Of a DNA stretch of 64,000 nucleotides, positions 9,033 to 17,682 are shown piece after piece. The translations under genes and the position numbers were made by a program. The notes under the pieces are model-generated. The model ran no database searches. It saw nothing but the letters and a program-made list of their open reading frames with translations, and was not told where the DNA came from. How positions within the stretch are numbered: position 1 is the first letter of the stretch; every line of letters starts with the position of its first letter. The stretch comes from CAZGUX01 sp964529305 (GTDB taxonomy: Bacteria; Acidobacteriota; Terriglobia; Bryobacterales; Bryobacteraceae), in NCBI GenBank assembly GCA_964529305.1, contig CAZGUX010000310.1:1-64000 (forward strand), given 5' to 3'.

Positions 9033-11948
9033 ATGAAACGCACCCTGCTACTACTGTCCCTGCTCGCCTTTGCCTCCGATCTCGTGGCGCAGAATATCAA
9101 GGGGACGATTGCCGGCTATGTGGCTGATGCCAGCCATGCCCGCCTGTCCGGCGCCTCTATCGATGTCGCCGATCTGGCTCGCGGCCTGACCCGGCGGTCG
9201 GTCTCGCAAAGCGATGGCCGGTTTCAGATTCCGGGTCTCGACAACGGCATCTATCGTGTCACGGTCAACGCAAAAGGCTTCTCGCCCTACGAAAGCTGCG
9301 ACATCGAGGTGCAGACCGGAAAGCAGGTGGACTTGGCCGTGAGCCTGGCGGTAGCCGGAGTGATGGTGGACGTCACGGTGGACGCGGTTGCCTCGCCCGT
9401 GCAATCGGAAGACAGCAAGGTCGCCAGGACAATTAGCGCGGCGGAGTTGAACGACCTGCCTACCCGCTCCGGGGGACAGGGCCGCAACTACTATGGCCAG
9501 GTGCTCATGGTGGCCGGCGTCGCGGGTACCACGGGAGCGCACCAGCCGTTCTCGATCTCCGGCAATCGCTCGCGCAGCAACAACTACCTGGTCGACTCGG
9601 TGGATTCGACGGATTCGAATACAGGCCTGGTGTCCGGCCGCGGAATCAGCGAACAGTTGATCAGCCAGGAAGCGCTTGCCGGCGTCGAGACGCTGACGCA
9701 CAACTTCAAGGCCGAGTATGGGCGCAACTCCGGCGGCGTGATCTCGCTGATCACCAAGTCCGGCGGTAACGATCTGCACGGCAGCCTCTACTGGTACCAC
9801 AACAACTCGGCGCTGGCGACTCGCAATTTCTTCGACGCCGAGATCCCCAAAGAACGGGCGAACCTGCCAGGGATCACCGTGGGAGGCGCGATCGTCCGCA
9901 ACCGGGCCTTCTTCTTCTCGCAGTACGAGGCCTTCGTGATTCGCGGCACGTCCCGCCAGACTTTCCAGGGACTGACGGACGCGGAGAAGGCCTCCGCCGT
10001 GCCCGCCGTACGGCCTCTGGTGAACCTCTATCCCACGGTGCCGTCGGCATCCCAAAGGATTTTCGCCATCGGCACACCGAACGTGTCCGACCTGCACACC
10101 TATCTGACCCGCGGCGATTTCATCCTGACCGGGAAACAGACCCTGATGGCGCGCCTCAGCAACACCGAATCCTATCGTGAGTCGCAGAGTGTGGGAGGTC
10201 TGCTCGGCAGTTCGGCGCCCGGCAAACGCCGCACCCTCGGCGCTACCGTCCAGCACTCGTACACGCTGTCCCCGCGAGCTTTCAACGAGGCGCGCCTAGG
10301 TTACAACCGGCAGGTCGAACACGACTCGGACACTCCCGATCCCCTCTTTCTGGGCGATCCCGCGGTCAACGGCCAGGCCGGATCTCTGCGGGTTACGGGG
10401 ATCAGCACCCTCGGCATCCCCACCTACCTGAACCAGTACAGCTTCCAGAACAACTATCAGCTGATGGATGACCTCACGTTGATCCACGGACGCCACACGT
10501 TCAAGACCGGTACGAGCGTTCGCCGCATTCATGTGAACGGCGGCAACGTGAACAGCACCTTCCGGGGCACCCTCACCTTCAACAGCCTGGCTGGCTTTCT
10601 CGCCGGAACTCCGAACGCGTACTCGATCATCGTCGGAAATCCGCGCATGGGGCTGCGGCGCACCGAATGGCAATCGTACTTCCAGGACGACTTCCGGCTG
10701 CGTCCCAACCTGACACTCAACCTGGGGCTGCGCTACGAGTTCAACACGTCTCCGGTCGAAGTGGCCAACCGGATACCCGGCCAGTACCTGCTCGGGACGG
10801 ACCACAACAACTTCGCCCCGCGTGTCGGACTGGCCTACATGCCGTGGAAGAACACCGTCATTCGGGCCGGCTACGGCATTTTCTACAACGTGCTGGAAAC
10901 CAGTTTCATCGGCTTGACCCGCTTCAACCCGCCCACGCTCCGCACGTTCGACGCGGTCAATCCCACCCTGCCCAACGTGTTGGCGCAAACGCAAACCGGA
11001 CTGCCCAGCGGGCTCGTGGCGCCGAGTCAGAACAGCGCCACCCCCTATGCCCAGCACCTTAACTTCGCCATCGACCGCCAGTTGTTCAACCCCGGGTCCA
11101 CCCTCACGGCAGCGTATGTTGGGACCCTCGGACGCAAGCTCTCCCGCACGCTGCGCCCCAACGGCGGCGAACAACTGGCGCAGGCGCGGCGGCCAGACCC
11201 CTCCATCGGCGTCCTCAATTTGCTCGAAACCTCGGCGAACTCCGACTACCAGTCGCTGCAGGTGACGCTCAGCCAGCGGCTGGGCAGCGCCTTCCAGCTT
11301 CGCGCGGCCTACACCTGGTCGAAGTTTCTCGACGACGTGTCCGACATTGCCGGCAGCAACGTGAATCTGGATCGTGGCATCATTCCGCTCGACGAAGCCC
11401 GGCTCTCCCTGGATCGCGGTATTTCGAACTTCGACATTCGCCACATTGCCACGGTCACCCTACTCTATCGCCTTCCGCTGCTGCGCTCGCACCGATTTCT
11501 GGGCGGCTGGACGGTCTCCAGCATGAACGCCATCCAGTCGGGGCGCCCCTATACTCTCTACACGGGGACCAACACGCCTCTGGGCAGCAACAATCAGCGC
11601 CCCCTGGCAATCGCCGGCGCCCTGTTGTCGACACCTTCCGAGCCGCTGGCGTTGCGCTACGCGAGCGGCTTCTCGGCGGCCAGCCTCCGCCCGGCCGCGA
11701 CCGATTTCGGCACGCTCGCGCGGAACACTCACGCCGGCGACCGTTTCGTGAACTTCAGCCTCTCGCTTTCGAAAGACCTGCAATGGACCGACAAGGTCTC
11801 TTCCCAGTTGCGAGCTGAGTTTTTCAATCTTTTCAACACCACCAGCTTCAACACCGTGGACAACAACATGTCGTCCCCCACCTTCGGCCGCTATACGACG
11901 GCTTTCGACTCGCGCCGGGTGCAACTGGCGCTGCGATTGGTTTTCTAA
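9033..11948 (+). CDS. Oar-like TonB-dependent receptor
   Basis: 971 residues. The signal peptide MKRTLLLLSLLAFASDLVAQ is followed by a carboxypeptidase-regulatory-like domain (IKGTIAGYVADASHARLSGA, SDGRFQIPGLDNGIYRVTV). Plug-type motifs follow: GRNYYGQVLMVAGVAG, NNYLVDSVDSTDSN, YGRNSGGVISLITKSGGN. The barrel ends in LALRLVF with the C-terminal Phe. It stops 12 bp before a PepSY membrane protein, so the pair is probably an operon. Receptors paired with PepSY proteins are often involved in metal or siderophore uptake, which is inference here. A RegA-box-like palindrome lies about 90 bp upstream. Confidence 0.85.
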   Translation: MKRTLLLLSLLAFASDLVAQNIKGTIAGYVADASHARLSGASIDVADLARGLTRRSVSQSDGRFQIPGLDNGIYRVTVNAKGFSPYESCDIEVQTGKQVDLAVSLAVAGVMVDVTVDAVASPVQSEDSKVARTISAAELNDLPTRSGGQGRNYYGQVLMVAGVAGTTGAHQPFSISGNRSRSNNYLVDSVDSTDSNTGLVSGRGISEQLISQEALAGVETLTHNFKAEYGRNSGGVISLITKSGGNDLHGSLYWYHNNSALATRNFFDAEIPKERANLPGITVGGAIVRNRAFFFSQYEAFVIRGTSRQTFQGLTDAEKASAVPAVRPLVNLYPTVPSASQRIFAIGTPNVSDLHTYLTRGDFILTGKQTLMARLSNTESYRESQSVGGLLGSSAPGKRRTLGATVQHSYTLSPRAFNEARLGYNRQVEHDSDTPDPLFLGDPAVNGQAGSLRVTGISTLGIPTYLNQYSFQNNYQLMDDLTLIHGRHTFKTGTSVRRIHVNGGNVNSTFRGTLTFNSLAGFLAGTPNAYSIIVGNPRMGLRRTEWQSYFQDDFRLRPNLTLNLGLRYEFNTSPVEVANRIPGQYLLGTDHNNFAPRVGLAYMPWKNTVIRAGYGIFYNVLETSFIGLTRFNPPTLRTFDAVNPTLPNVLAQTQTGLPSGLVAPSQNSATPYAQHLNFAIDRQLFNPGSTLTAAYVGTLGRKLSRTLRPNGGEQLAQARRPDPSIGVLNLLETSANSDYQSLQVTLSQRLGSAFQLRAAYTWSKFLDDVSDIAGSNVNLDRGIIPLDEARLSLDRGISNFDIRHIATVTLLYRLPLLRSHRFLGGWTVSSMNAIQSGRPYTLYTGTNTPLGSNNQRPLAIAGALLSTPSEPLALRYASGFSAASLRPAATDFGTLARNTHAGDRFVNFSLSLSKDLQWTDKVSSQLRAEFFNLFNTTSFNTVDNNMSSPTFGRYTTAFDSRRVQLALRLVF

Positions 11949-11960
11949 GACTCTGGAGCC

Positions 11961-13430
11961 GTGTCCATGGAACAGCAACCGCGTACGGGCAAATCACCGC
12001 TGTATGTCGCCGTCTGGCGCTGGCACTTCTATGCCGGCATCGTCGTGCTCCCACTCATGCTCCTGCTGAGCGTGACGGGTTTGATCTATCTGTTCAAGAG
12101 CGAGTTTGAGCAGTGGTGGTACCGGGACCTGCTCACGGTCCAGACGGGCCCCAAACGGCTGACGGGCGAGCAACTGGTGGCCCTCGCCAAAACGGCGTTT
12201 CCGGATAAGACGTTCATGGGCTATTCCCCCGCCGCAACGTCCCAGTCCTCAGTCCGCGTGCTGCTCGGCCCCAAGCGCGGGCAGTCGCGTCCCGGAAAGG
12301 GCGGCGAGCACCAATCCCACGAGCCTTCGCCGGCCCGGACCGCGGGATTTTTGAATACCCCGCCCGCCGCGTTCGAGCGGCCGCATGAGGTGTACCTTGA
12401 CCCCTATTCGGGCCGGATTCTCGGCTCACTCGCGCCGGAAGATCGCCTGATGCAGGTGGTCCGGAATCTTCACGGCAAGCTCCTGGCCGGCACGACCGGA
12501 GAGTTGGTTGTGGAAATGGCGGCCGGATGGATGGCGATGCTGCTCGTGTCCGGAATCTACCTCTGGTGGCCTCGAGGCGGCTCCTGGGTTTGGGGAGTGC
12601 TCCTGCCTCGCTGGAACACTCGCTCCCGCACTTTCTGGAAAGACATGCACTCGGTTCCCGCGTTCTACACGCTGGTGTTTCTGGCCTTCATCCTCGCCAC
12701 CGGGCTGCCGTGGACGGTCGTTGCGGGAGGCGTGATCAAACTTGCAAGTGGTTCGTCCCGCGAAGGTCCCGCCGAAGCGCGGGCGGATCGCTTCCACTCC
12801 CAGCCGCTCGCCTCGCACAGCGGGTCGGTGCAGGACTGGTTCGCGTCGTTCCCGGAAGCGATTGGCGCGCGGCTCCGGTCCATTCCCCCCGCCAAGCCAG
12901 GGCAGCTTTCGCTCGATCATGTGGCCGTGATCGCCGAAGCGAACGGGTTGCGCCATCCCTTCCAGATTGCCGCGCCTCGCGGCCCGCACGGGGTCTACAG
13001 CGTGCGAACCCTTCCCAAGGATCCGCGCGAAACCGCGTTCCTTCACATCGACCAGTATTCCGGAGAGGTTCGGGGCGATTTCCGTTTCGGCCGGATGAAC
13101 CCGGTTGCCAAGACCGTCAGCGTCGGGATCGCCCTGCACGAGGGGCGCCTGTTCGGATTCTGGAATCAGGTGCTGGGCGTGTTCGCCTGTTTGGGAACGT
13201 TCCTCCTCTCCGGCAGCGCGGCCGTGATGTGGTGGAAGCGGCGGCCGGACGGCCGGCTGGGGGCGCCACGCATGATGCGGAGTTTCCAGCCTCCGAAGGG
13301 CATCGTTGCCCTGTCCGCCGGAATGTCGGTATTCTTTCCCGTCACGGCGGTGTCTGTGATCGCGGTGCTCGTTTTCGACCGCTTCGTGCTCCCGCGATTC
13401 CCGCGCCTGCGCTGGGTCTTGGCGGAATGA
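11961..13430 (+). CDS. PepSY-associated transmembrane protein (iron-regulated type)
   Basis: 489 residues from GTG 11961 (ATG 11967 is an alternative). N-terminal helix VWRWHFYAGIVVLPLMLLLSVTGLIYLFKSEFEQW is the hallmark of the PepSY_TM family. Further helices lie near residues 190, 235, 400 and 455. Periplasmic PepSY-like segments sit between them (HEVYLDPYSGRILGSLAPEDRLMQ; FLHIDQYSGEVRGDFRFGRM). Conserved His in helix contexts (HGKLLAG, ALHEGRLFG) may bind haem or metal. Family members act in the inner membrane with TonB receptors, often as ferric-reductase-like partners; the exact role is unproven. Confidence 0.85.
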   Translation: MSMEQQPRTGKSPLYVAVWRWHFYAGIVVLPLMLLLSVTGLIYLFKSEFEQWWYRDLLTVQTGPKRLTGEQLVALAKTAFPDKTFMGYSPAATSQSSVRVLLGPKRGQSRPGKGGEHQSHEPSPARTAGFLNTPPAAFERPHEVYLDPYSGRILGSLAPEDRLMQVVRNLHGKLLAGTTGELVVEMAAGWMAMLLVSGIYLWWPRGGSWVWGVLLPRWNTRSRTFWKDMHSVPAFYTLVFLAFILATGLPWTVVAGGVIKLASGSSREGPAEARADRFHSQPLASHSGSVQDWFASFPEAIGARLRSIPPAKPGQLSLDHVAVIAEANGLRHPFQIAAPRGPHGVYSVRTLPKDPRETAFLHIDQYSGEVRGDFRFGRMNPVAKTVSVGIALHEGRLFGFWNQVLGVFACLGTFLLSGSAAVMWWKRRPDGRLGAPRMMRSFQPPKGIVALSAGMSVFFPVTAVSVIAVLVFDRFVLPRFPRLRWVLAE

Positions 13431-13593
13431 GCGCAGTGGCGGTGAAGGCGCCGCACCGCCCACGATGGGGTTGCACTCTTGGGCCGCGACCCTCCCGCCC
13501 CGGCATCCGGCGAGGCGGCGCCTAGTATCTGCACTAAGGAATGGATTCGACCGGCGGCGCCCAAACGCCGCGTGGCCTTCGCGCCTCGAAAAA

Positions 13594-14045
13594 CTAGAAT
13601 TCGAAGGTCAGCCCGCCGTAAACGTTCCGGCCCATACCGGGTACCTGGGTATGGCCGCCGCTGTCTCCGATCCAATACCGGCCGCCGAGGGGCAGGGCGT
13701 TGAAGCGGTTGGCAAGGTTGTCGACGCCCGCATCCAGCCGGATGCTCGCCGCGTCCCTGAGCCGCCATCGATATCCGGTGCGCACGTCGAGCAGCACATA
13801 GCCCGGCGCCGGAAGCTCGTTACGCACCGGCTGGATGTTTCTCTTCGCGTCGACGGCCTGCAACTCGAAGGCACTCGACCACGCCACCGGTGCTCGATCC
13901 ACGCCCGTGCGTTGACCGGCATGATGTTGTAAAGGTACTCGCCGGTGTCGAGGTTCTCGCCCCGGACATAGGAGAAGACTCCTGCGAAGGCGACCGCGCC
14001 CACACGGCGCCCGCAGGTATCGCTCGTAGATTCCAGGAGAACGGG
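13594..14045 (-). pseudogene. C-terminal remnant of a TonB-dependent receptor
   Basis: Two frames together give the end of a receptor barrel. VGAVAFAGVFSYVRGENLDTG and LYNIMPVNARAWIEHR lie about 13890-14000. The other frame gives the final strands: ELPAPGYVLLDVRTGYRWR, RLDAGVDNLANRF, and a terminus NVYGGLTFEF (13594-13870). The Phe terminus and DNLANRF pattern are classical TBDT features and differ from the Oar-type receptors nearby. A frameshift near 13880 and loss of the N-terminal plug make it a pseudogene. It lies beside the PepSY gene, suggesting an ancestral receptor-PepSY pair. Confidence 0.65.
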
Positions 14046-14092
14046 TTGACGCGCTGGCCGTCCATCGTTTTGTCTACGCCCCGTTTTGCCCC

Positions 14093-14150
14093 TTGGCTTC
14101 GCCAATCCGTCGAACTCCTGGGCAAAATGGTCCGCTTTGTCGTCACCTTC
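14093..14150 (+). pseudogene. second terminase-like fragment
   Basis: This short segment encodes LRQSVELLGKMVRFVVTF, which matches the LRQSAELLRKMVRFVVT of the terminase remnant at 340-390. Bases 14122-14146 are identical over 25 nt to 363-387. Nothing else of the gene is recognisable around it. It looks like the scar of a decayed phage or mobile gene. Confidence 0.5.
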
Positions 14151-14214
14151 GAAACCCGGGACGTCCATCGCGTTTCCGTCTCTTCCACGAGAGGTTTGCG
14201 CGGTGGCCCGCTGG

Positions 14215-15477
14215 TTACGCTGGTTGCCGGGGTTGCGGCAGGCGGACGGTCAGAAGAAGTGCCGCGAGAGCGGCCAACCCCGCGCACCAGAAGCTGGCGC
14301 GAAAGCCCAGCCAATCCGTCAGGGCGCCGTGCAGGGCGGGGAAGCCCGCGGCGGCTACGCTTGCCAACGTTAGAAACGCCAAGTTCTTCGATTCGAAACC
14401 CGCTTTCGACACCGCCAACACGTAGCCCGGGAAATACACTCCTCCCAGTTCGGCGGCTCCGAAGAAGGCGAATGCCAACAGGAACGGATAGCCGGGAACC
14501 GTCGATGCCCAGATCATCGATCCGGCGAGCGCGACCAGAGTCCCCCGGAGCGCCGGCAGCACGCCCTTCCTCTGCGCGACCGTTCCCAATACAAACCCGA
14601 ACGCCGACTTCGATCCGAAGCGCAAGGCAAGGATCCAGCCGGAAATTTCGGCGGGATCGCGGTGAATCGCCTGCCGCGTGTACAGAGACGTGTTGGCCAT
14701 CGCCTGCAAACCGAGGAAGAACAGCAAATACGCAAGCCACGCCGTCGCCATGGTGCGGTTGGAGAAGAACGCTTTCAGCCGGGCGGACAGCGCTTCCGCG
14801 CGAAGGGGCTCATCCGCCTGAACGACCCGACCGGGCACGACATACATCCGGCCCACCACCGCCAGCACCATCAGACACGGAGCAAAGAGGAAGAATAGCG
14901 CCGCGTAGTTGGCGGGGAAGGCCAGCATCGGAGACGGATTGCTCACGATCCATTGCGCGCAGACCGAGCCCAAGACGGCCGCCGCGGGGCCTATCGAGAA
15001 CGCCAACTTGAAGGCTCGCACCATGCCGCCCGCCTGGGTTCCGGCCTTCAGGCACTCCATCATGAAGACTTGTCCCACGGCAAGCGACGCGCCGACCGTC
15101 AACGCCTGCGCGGTCAGGGCGGCCACCCGTAGTGTCAACCCTACCGGCAGGAGCAGCAAACCGCCGACCAGGACGAGAGTGCAAGACAACGATCCGTACG
15201 CCCACGCGATCACGGTTTGGGGAGGCCGTCCGCCCGCCAGTCGCGTCACCATCAGGGGAGCGAAGAAGCCGAGCAGCGACACGGACTCCGGCAGGTTTGC
15301 GACCGTCGCGGACGCACCGAACCGGTCGAGCAAAGCGGCGTGGACGACTCCGACATACGTGACCGGAGCCGAGAAATAGACGAGCGTGTTGGCGATGACA
15401 AACAGCGCCTGGTTGCGCCGTCCCACGCTCTCCGGCACGTCGTGTGCCTGCCGCGCAGGGAGACTGACCTCGCTCAT
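14215..15477 (-). CDS. MFS transporter
   Basis: 420 residues with about 12 hydrophobic helices: early ALFVIANTLVYFSAPVTYVGVV, LLGFFAPLMVTRLAGG and VIAWAYGSLSCTLVLVGGLLLL; late YPFLLAFAFFGAAELGGVYFPGYVLAV and the C-terminal AALAALLLTV. The length and helix pattern fit major facilitator superfamily transporters, with the loop after helix 2 in a divergent form. It is transcribed divergently from the IclR-type gene 157 bp away, so it is a likely target of that regulator. The substrate is unknown; a sugar acid or amide from the neighbouring catabolic genes is plausible. Confidence 0.75.
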   Translation of the reverse strand: MSEVSLPARQAHDVPESVGRRNQALFVIANTLVYFSAPVTYVGVVHAALLDRFGASATVANLPESVSLLGFFAPLMVTRLAGGRPPQTVIAWAYGSLSCTLVLVGGLLLLPVGLTLRVAALTAQALTVGASLAVGQVFMMECLKAGTQAGGMVRAFKLAFSIGPAAAVLGSVCAQWIVSNPSPMLAFPANYAALFFLFAPCLMVLAVVGRMYVVPGRVVQADEPLRAEALSARLKAFFSNRTMATAWLAYLLFFLGLQAMANTSLYTRQAIHRDPAEISGWILALRFGSKSAFGFVLGTVAQRKGVLPALRGTLVALAGSMIWASTVPGYPFLLAFAFFGAAELGGVYFPGYVLAVSKAGFESKNLAFLTLASVAAAGFPALHGALTDWLGFRASFWCAGLAALAALLLTVRLPQPRQPA

Positions 15478-15634
15478 GGCGCTCTGAACTCCAGGAGCGA
15501 AGCAGCCGCAAGCACTTCAGGCACCCGTCTTATCTCCATATTCTGAAAACGATAACCATAGTACGCAAGGTGGTGCCCAGTCAAGACCCGGGACGAAGAT
15601 CGAATCGGGCAGGTGGCGGTCTCGTTCTCAAAGT

Positions 15635-16495
15635 GTGAAAATCGATAGCATGAGTGTCCCGCGGGCGGCCGTCAAGAAGACCAAGCAGGCAAAAGATCCG
15701 GACGGCCTTTACAACGTTCAAGTCATCAATCGGGTTCTCGACATTCTGGAGACTTTGGCGGACAAGCGCGAAGGCTTCCGGCTAACCGATCTGGCCAACG
15801 AAGTCAAGCTGCCGTTCTCGACCACGTTTCGACTGGTGACGCTGATGGCCCGGCGGGATTACGTCGAGCACGATCCGGAGAGCCGGCGCTATTTCCTGGG
15901 ACTCAAACTCCTTCAACTCCGCGGCCAGGTGTTGAGCCGTCTGGAACTTGTGGACCAGGCAACGCCGGTGATGCGCGAACTGATGCAGGAGACCGGCGAA
16001 GTGGTGCACCTGGCCATCCTGCATGAAGGCCATGCAGTCTATGTCCGGTCTCTCGAAGGCCCGCGGTCGCCGTTCATGTCGACACCGTTGGGCTATCGGG
16101 CCCCGGTTCATTGCACGTCGCTGGGGAAGGCGTTGCTGGCTCATCTAACCGAGAAAGAGGTCCGGGCCATCGTCAATGAGCGGGGACTACAAGCCTTCAC
16201 GGCAAATACCATCGTGACGGTTCGCCGGCTTCTGACCGAACTCGAGGAGACGCGCGCGCGTGGTTACTCGGTCGACGATCTGGAGCAGTACGAAGGGTTG
16301 CGGTGCGTCGGCGCACCGGTCTTTGGACACTTTGGCAAAGTGATCGCCGCCATCAGCATTGCCGCCCCTTCGATGCGCTTTTCCCGGGAAAAGGTCGAGC
16401 CGTTCGGCCGGCTGTTGGTGACCGCCGCCTCGGCGATTTCCACACGGATGGGTTTTGTCCCGGAGAACGCGAATCTCACCGGCGGGCAATCGTAG
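15635..16495 (+). CDS. IclR-family transcriptional regulator
   Basis: 286 residues from GTG 15635 (ATG 15650 also possible). The N-terminal winged helix is clear: INRVLDILETLADKREGFRLTDLANEVKLPFSTTFRLVTLM. The C-terminal IclR effector domain contains GEVVHLAILHEGHAVYV, YRAPVHCTSLGKALLAHL and RGYSVDDLEQYEGLRCVGAPVF. IclR proteins control catabolic genes in response to small organic acids or aromatics. The divergent MFS gene and the BNR/acetamidase operon that converges on it are the obvious targets. TTCTG-containing sequence at 15541 and TGTGAAAA at 15633 resemble parts of the dyad at 20975-20998. Confidence 0.9.
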   Translation: MKIDSMSVPRAAVKKTKQAKDPDGLYNVQVINRVLDILETLADKREGFRLTDLANEVKLPFSTTFRLVTLMARRDYVEHDPESRRYFLGLKLLQLRGQVLSRLELVDQATPVMRELMQETGEVVHLAILHEGHAVYVRSLEGPRSPFMSTPLGYRAPVHCTSLGKALLAHLTEKEVRAIVNERGLQAFTANTIVTVRRLLTELEETRARGYSVDDLEQYEGLRCVGAPVFGHFGKVIAAISIAAPSMRFSREKVEPFGRLLVTAASAISTRMGFVPENANLTGGQS

Positions 16496-16550
16496 CAATG
16501 CCAAAAGCAGTGTCACGAAGGCTCGCCCGGCAGACCCCAATGGCCCGCTG

Positions 16551-17669
16551 TCATGCCGGCGTCTTCCGAAGCCTCCATCCCCTCATGCCCGAGTAGTAGT
16601 ATCCGGGCTTTGGCATTCCATTCGGCCAATAGTAGGGGCCGCCGGTCGCGGAGCTGTGAACCAGGAACATCGTCTCTTCGTCCACAGCCACGGCACTGTA
16701 GGCGCTATCGCCGGACGCTTCGAGCGAATGCTCATAAGCCCAGGAGCGGCCTTCGTCGTAGCTGACCAGATAGCGCACACCGGTGGGACCCATTCCCGTG
16801 TACAGGAGTCCGCCATCGGGCAGACGGTGAATGCCGTGGTTGGCGCCGTCGGCAAGCGTGTGTTCCGGAGGCGACCAGGTCCGGCCGTGGTCGGTGCTGA
16901 CCGATCTCGACAAGTATTCGGTCCGGATGGGGTGCGGGCGGGAAAGGCGTTGGCGCACGAGCATCAACCAACGGTCACGGGTCCACGGCACCACGGCAGG
17001 CTCGGCCGGGAAGATTCCCGACTTGGGGTCCGCCTGAAAAGCCACCAGGGCGTCGCCCCACGTTTCGCCTCCGTCTTTCGATCGCAGAAAACCCACCGCG
17101 AACGATTCTCCGAGCCAGGTTCGCATCTCGCTTCGCCCCCGTTCGCGAAGCGGCCCCTGGACCGGCATCCACAGCGTTCCTGCCTCGTCCTCGAACATCT
17201 GGCTCGGCGTGGTGACGGAGACGAACGGCGCGGTTCGGGAGAATTTCCGCCCCTGCTTCCACGCCGTGCCGCCATCGTCGGAATAGACCGACCACCCTTC
17301 ATAAGGATGATCTTCCGGATAAGCGGGATACTCGGCGTTTACGACGGCCACAATACGGCCGCTTCGCAGAACGCGAAGGGTGGCGACATAGATCCCGAAT
17401 CGCGCCGCGTCCCGGTTGGGCCAGACACTTTTCGGGCGCGACCAGGTGCGGCCGCCGTCACGGCTTCGCACCAGCACCACGTCGGGCGGTTCGATCAGGA
17501 CGCTCATGGCGAGCAACTCTCCCGATCCGGTGGCCGCGACGATCCCGTTAATCTGCCACGCGGCGTAGCCGGTGAATCGTTTCCCGTCCACCGCGCGAAG
17601 GTTGTAGTCTTCATGCGAAAGGACGGTCACCGTTTCGGCGGGGAGCCACTGTGACTGCGGTATCGGCAT
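16551..17669 (-). CDS. sialidase-fold (BNR repeat) glycoside-processing protein
   Basis: 372 residues. Asp-box motifs recur: SRDGGRTWSRPK, DDGGTAWKQG, KDGGETWGDA, TDHGRTWSPP and DEGRSWAYE. They define a six-bladed sialidase-type propeller. There is no obvious signal peptide, so it may be cytoplasmic or its start may lie elsewhere. It is the last gene of a four-gene minus-strand operon that includes two other BNR proteins and an acetamidase. Neuraminidase activity is not established; the family also includes lyases and binding proteins acting on plant polysaccharides. Confidence 0.8.
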   Translation of the reverse strand: MPIPQSQWLPAETVTVLSHEDYNLRAVDGKRFTGYAAWQINGIVAATGSGELLAMSVLIEPPDVVLVRSRDGGRTWSRPKSVWPNRDAARFGIYVATLRVLRSGRIVAVVNAEYPAYPEDHPYEGWSVYSDDGGTAWKQGRKFSRTAPFVSVTTPSQMFEDEAGTLWMPVQGPLRERGRSEMRTWLGESFAVGFLRSKDGGETWGDALVAFQADPKSGIFPAEPAVVPWTRDRWLMLVRQRLSRPHPIRTEYLSRSVSTDHGRTWSPPEHTLADGANHGIHRLPDGGLLYTGMGPTGVRYLVSYDEGRSWAYEHSLEASGDSAYSAVAVDEETMFLVHSSATGGPYYWPNGMPKPGYYYSGMRGWRLRKTPA

Positions 17670-17682
17670 TCGCTACCCCCTG

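Noticed and set aside
16455..17654. Plus-strand open frame opposite the first BNR gene
   Set aside because: It is an antisense shadow; the minus strand carries clear Asp-box repeats.
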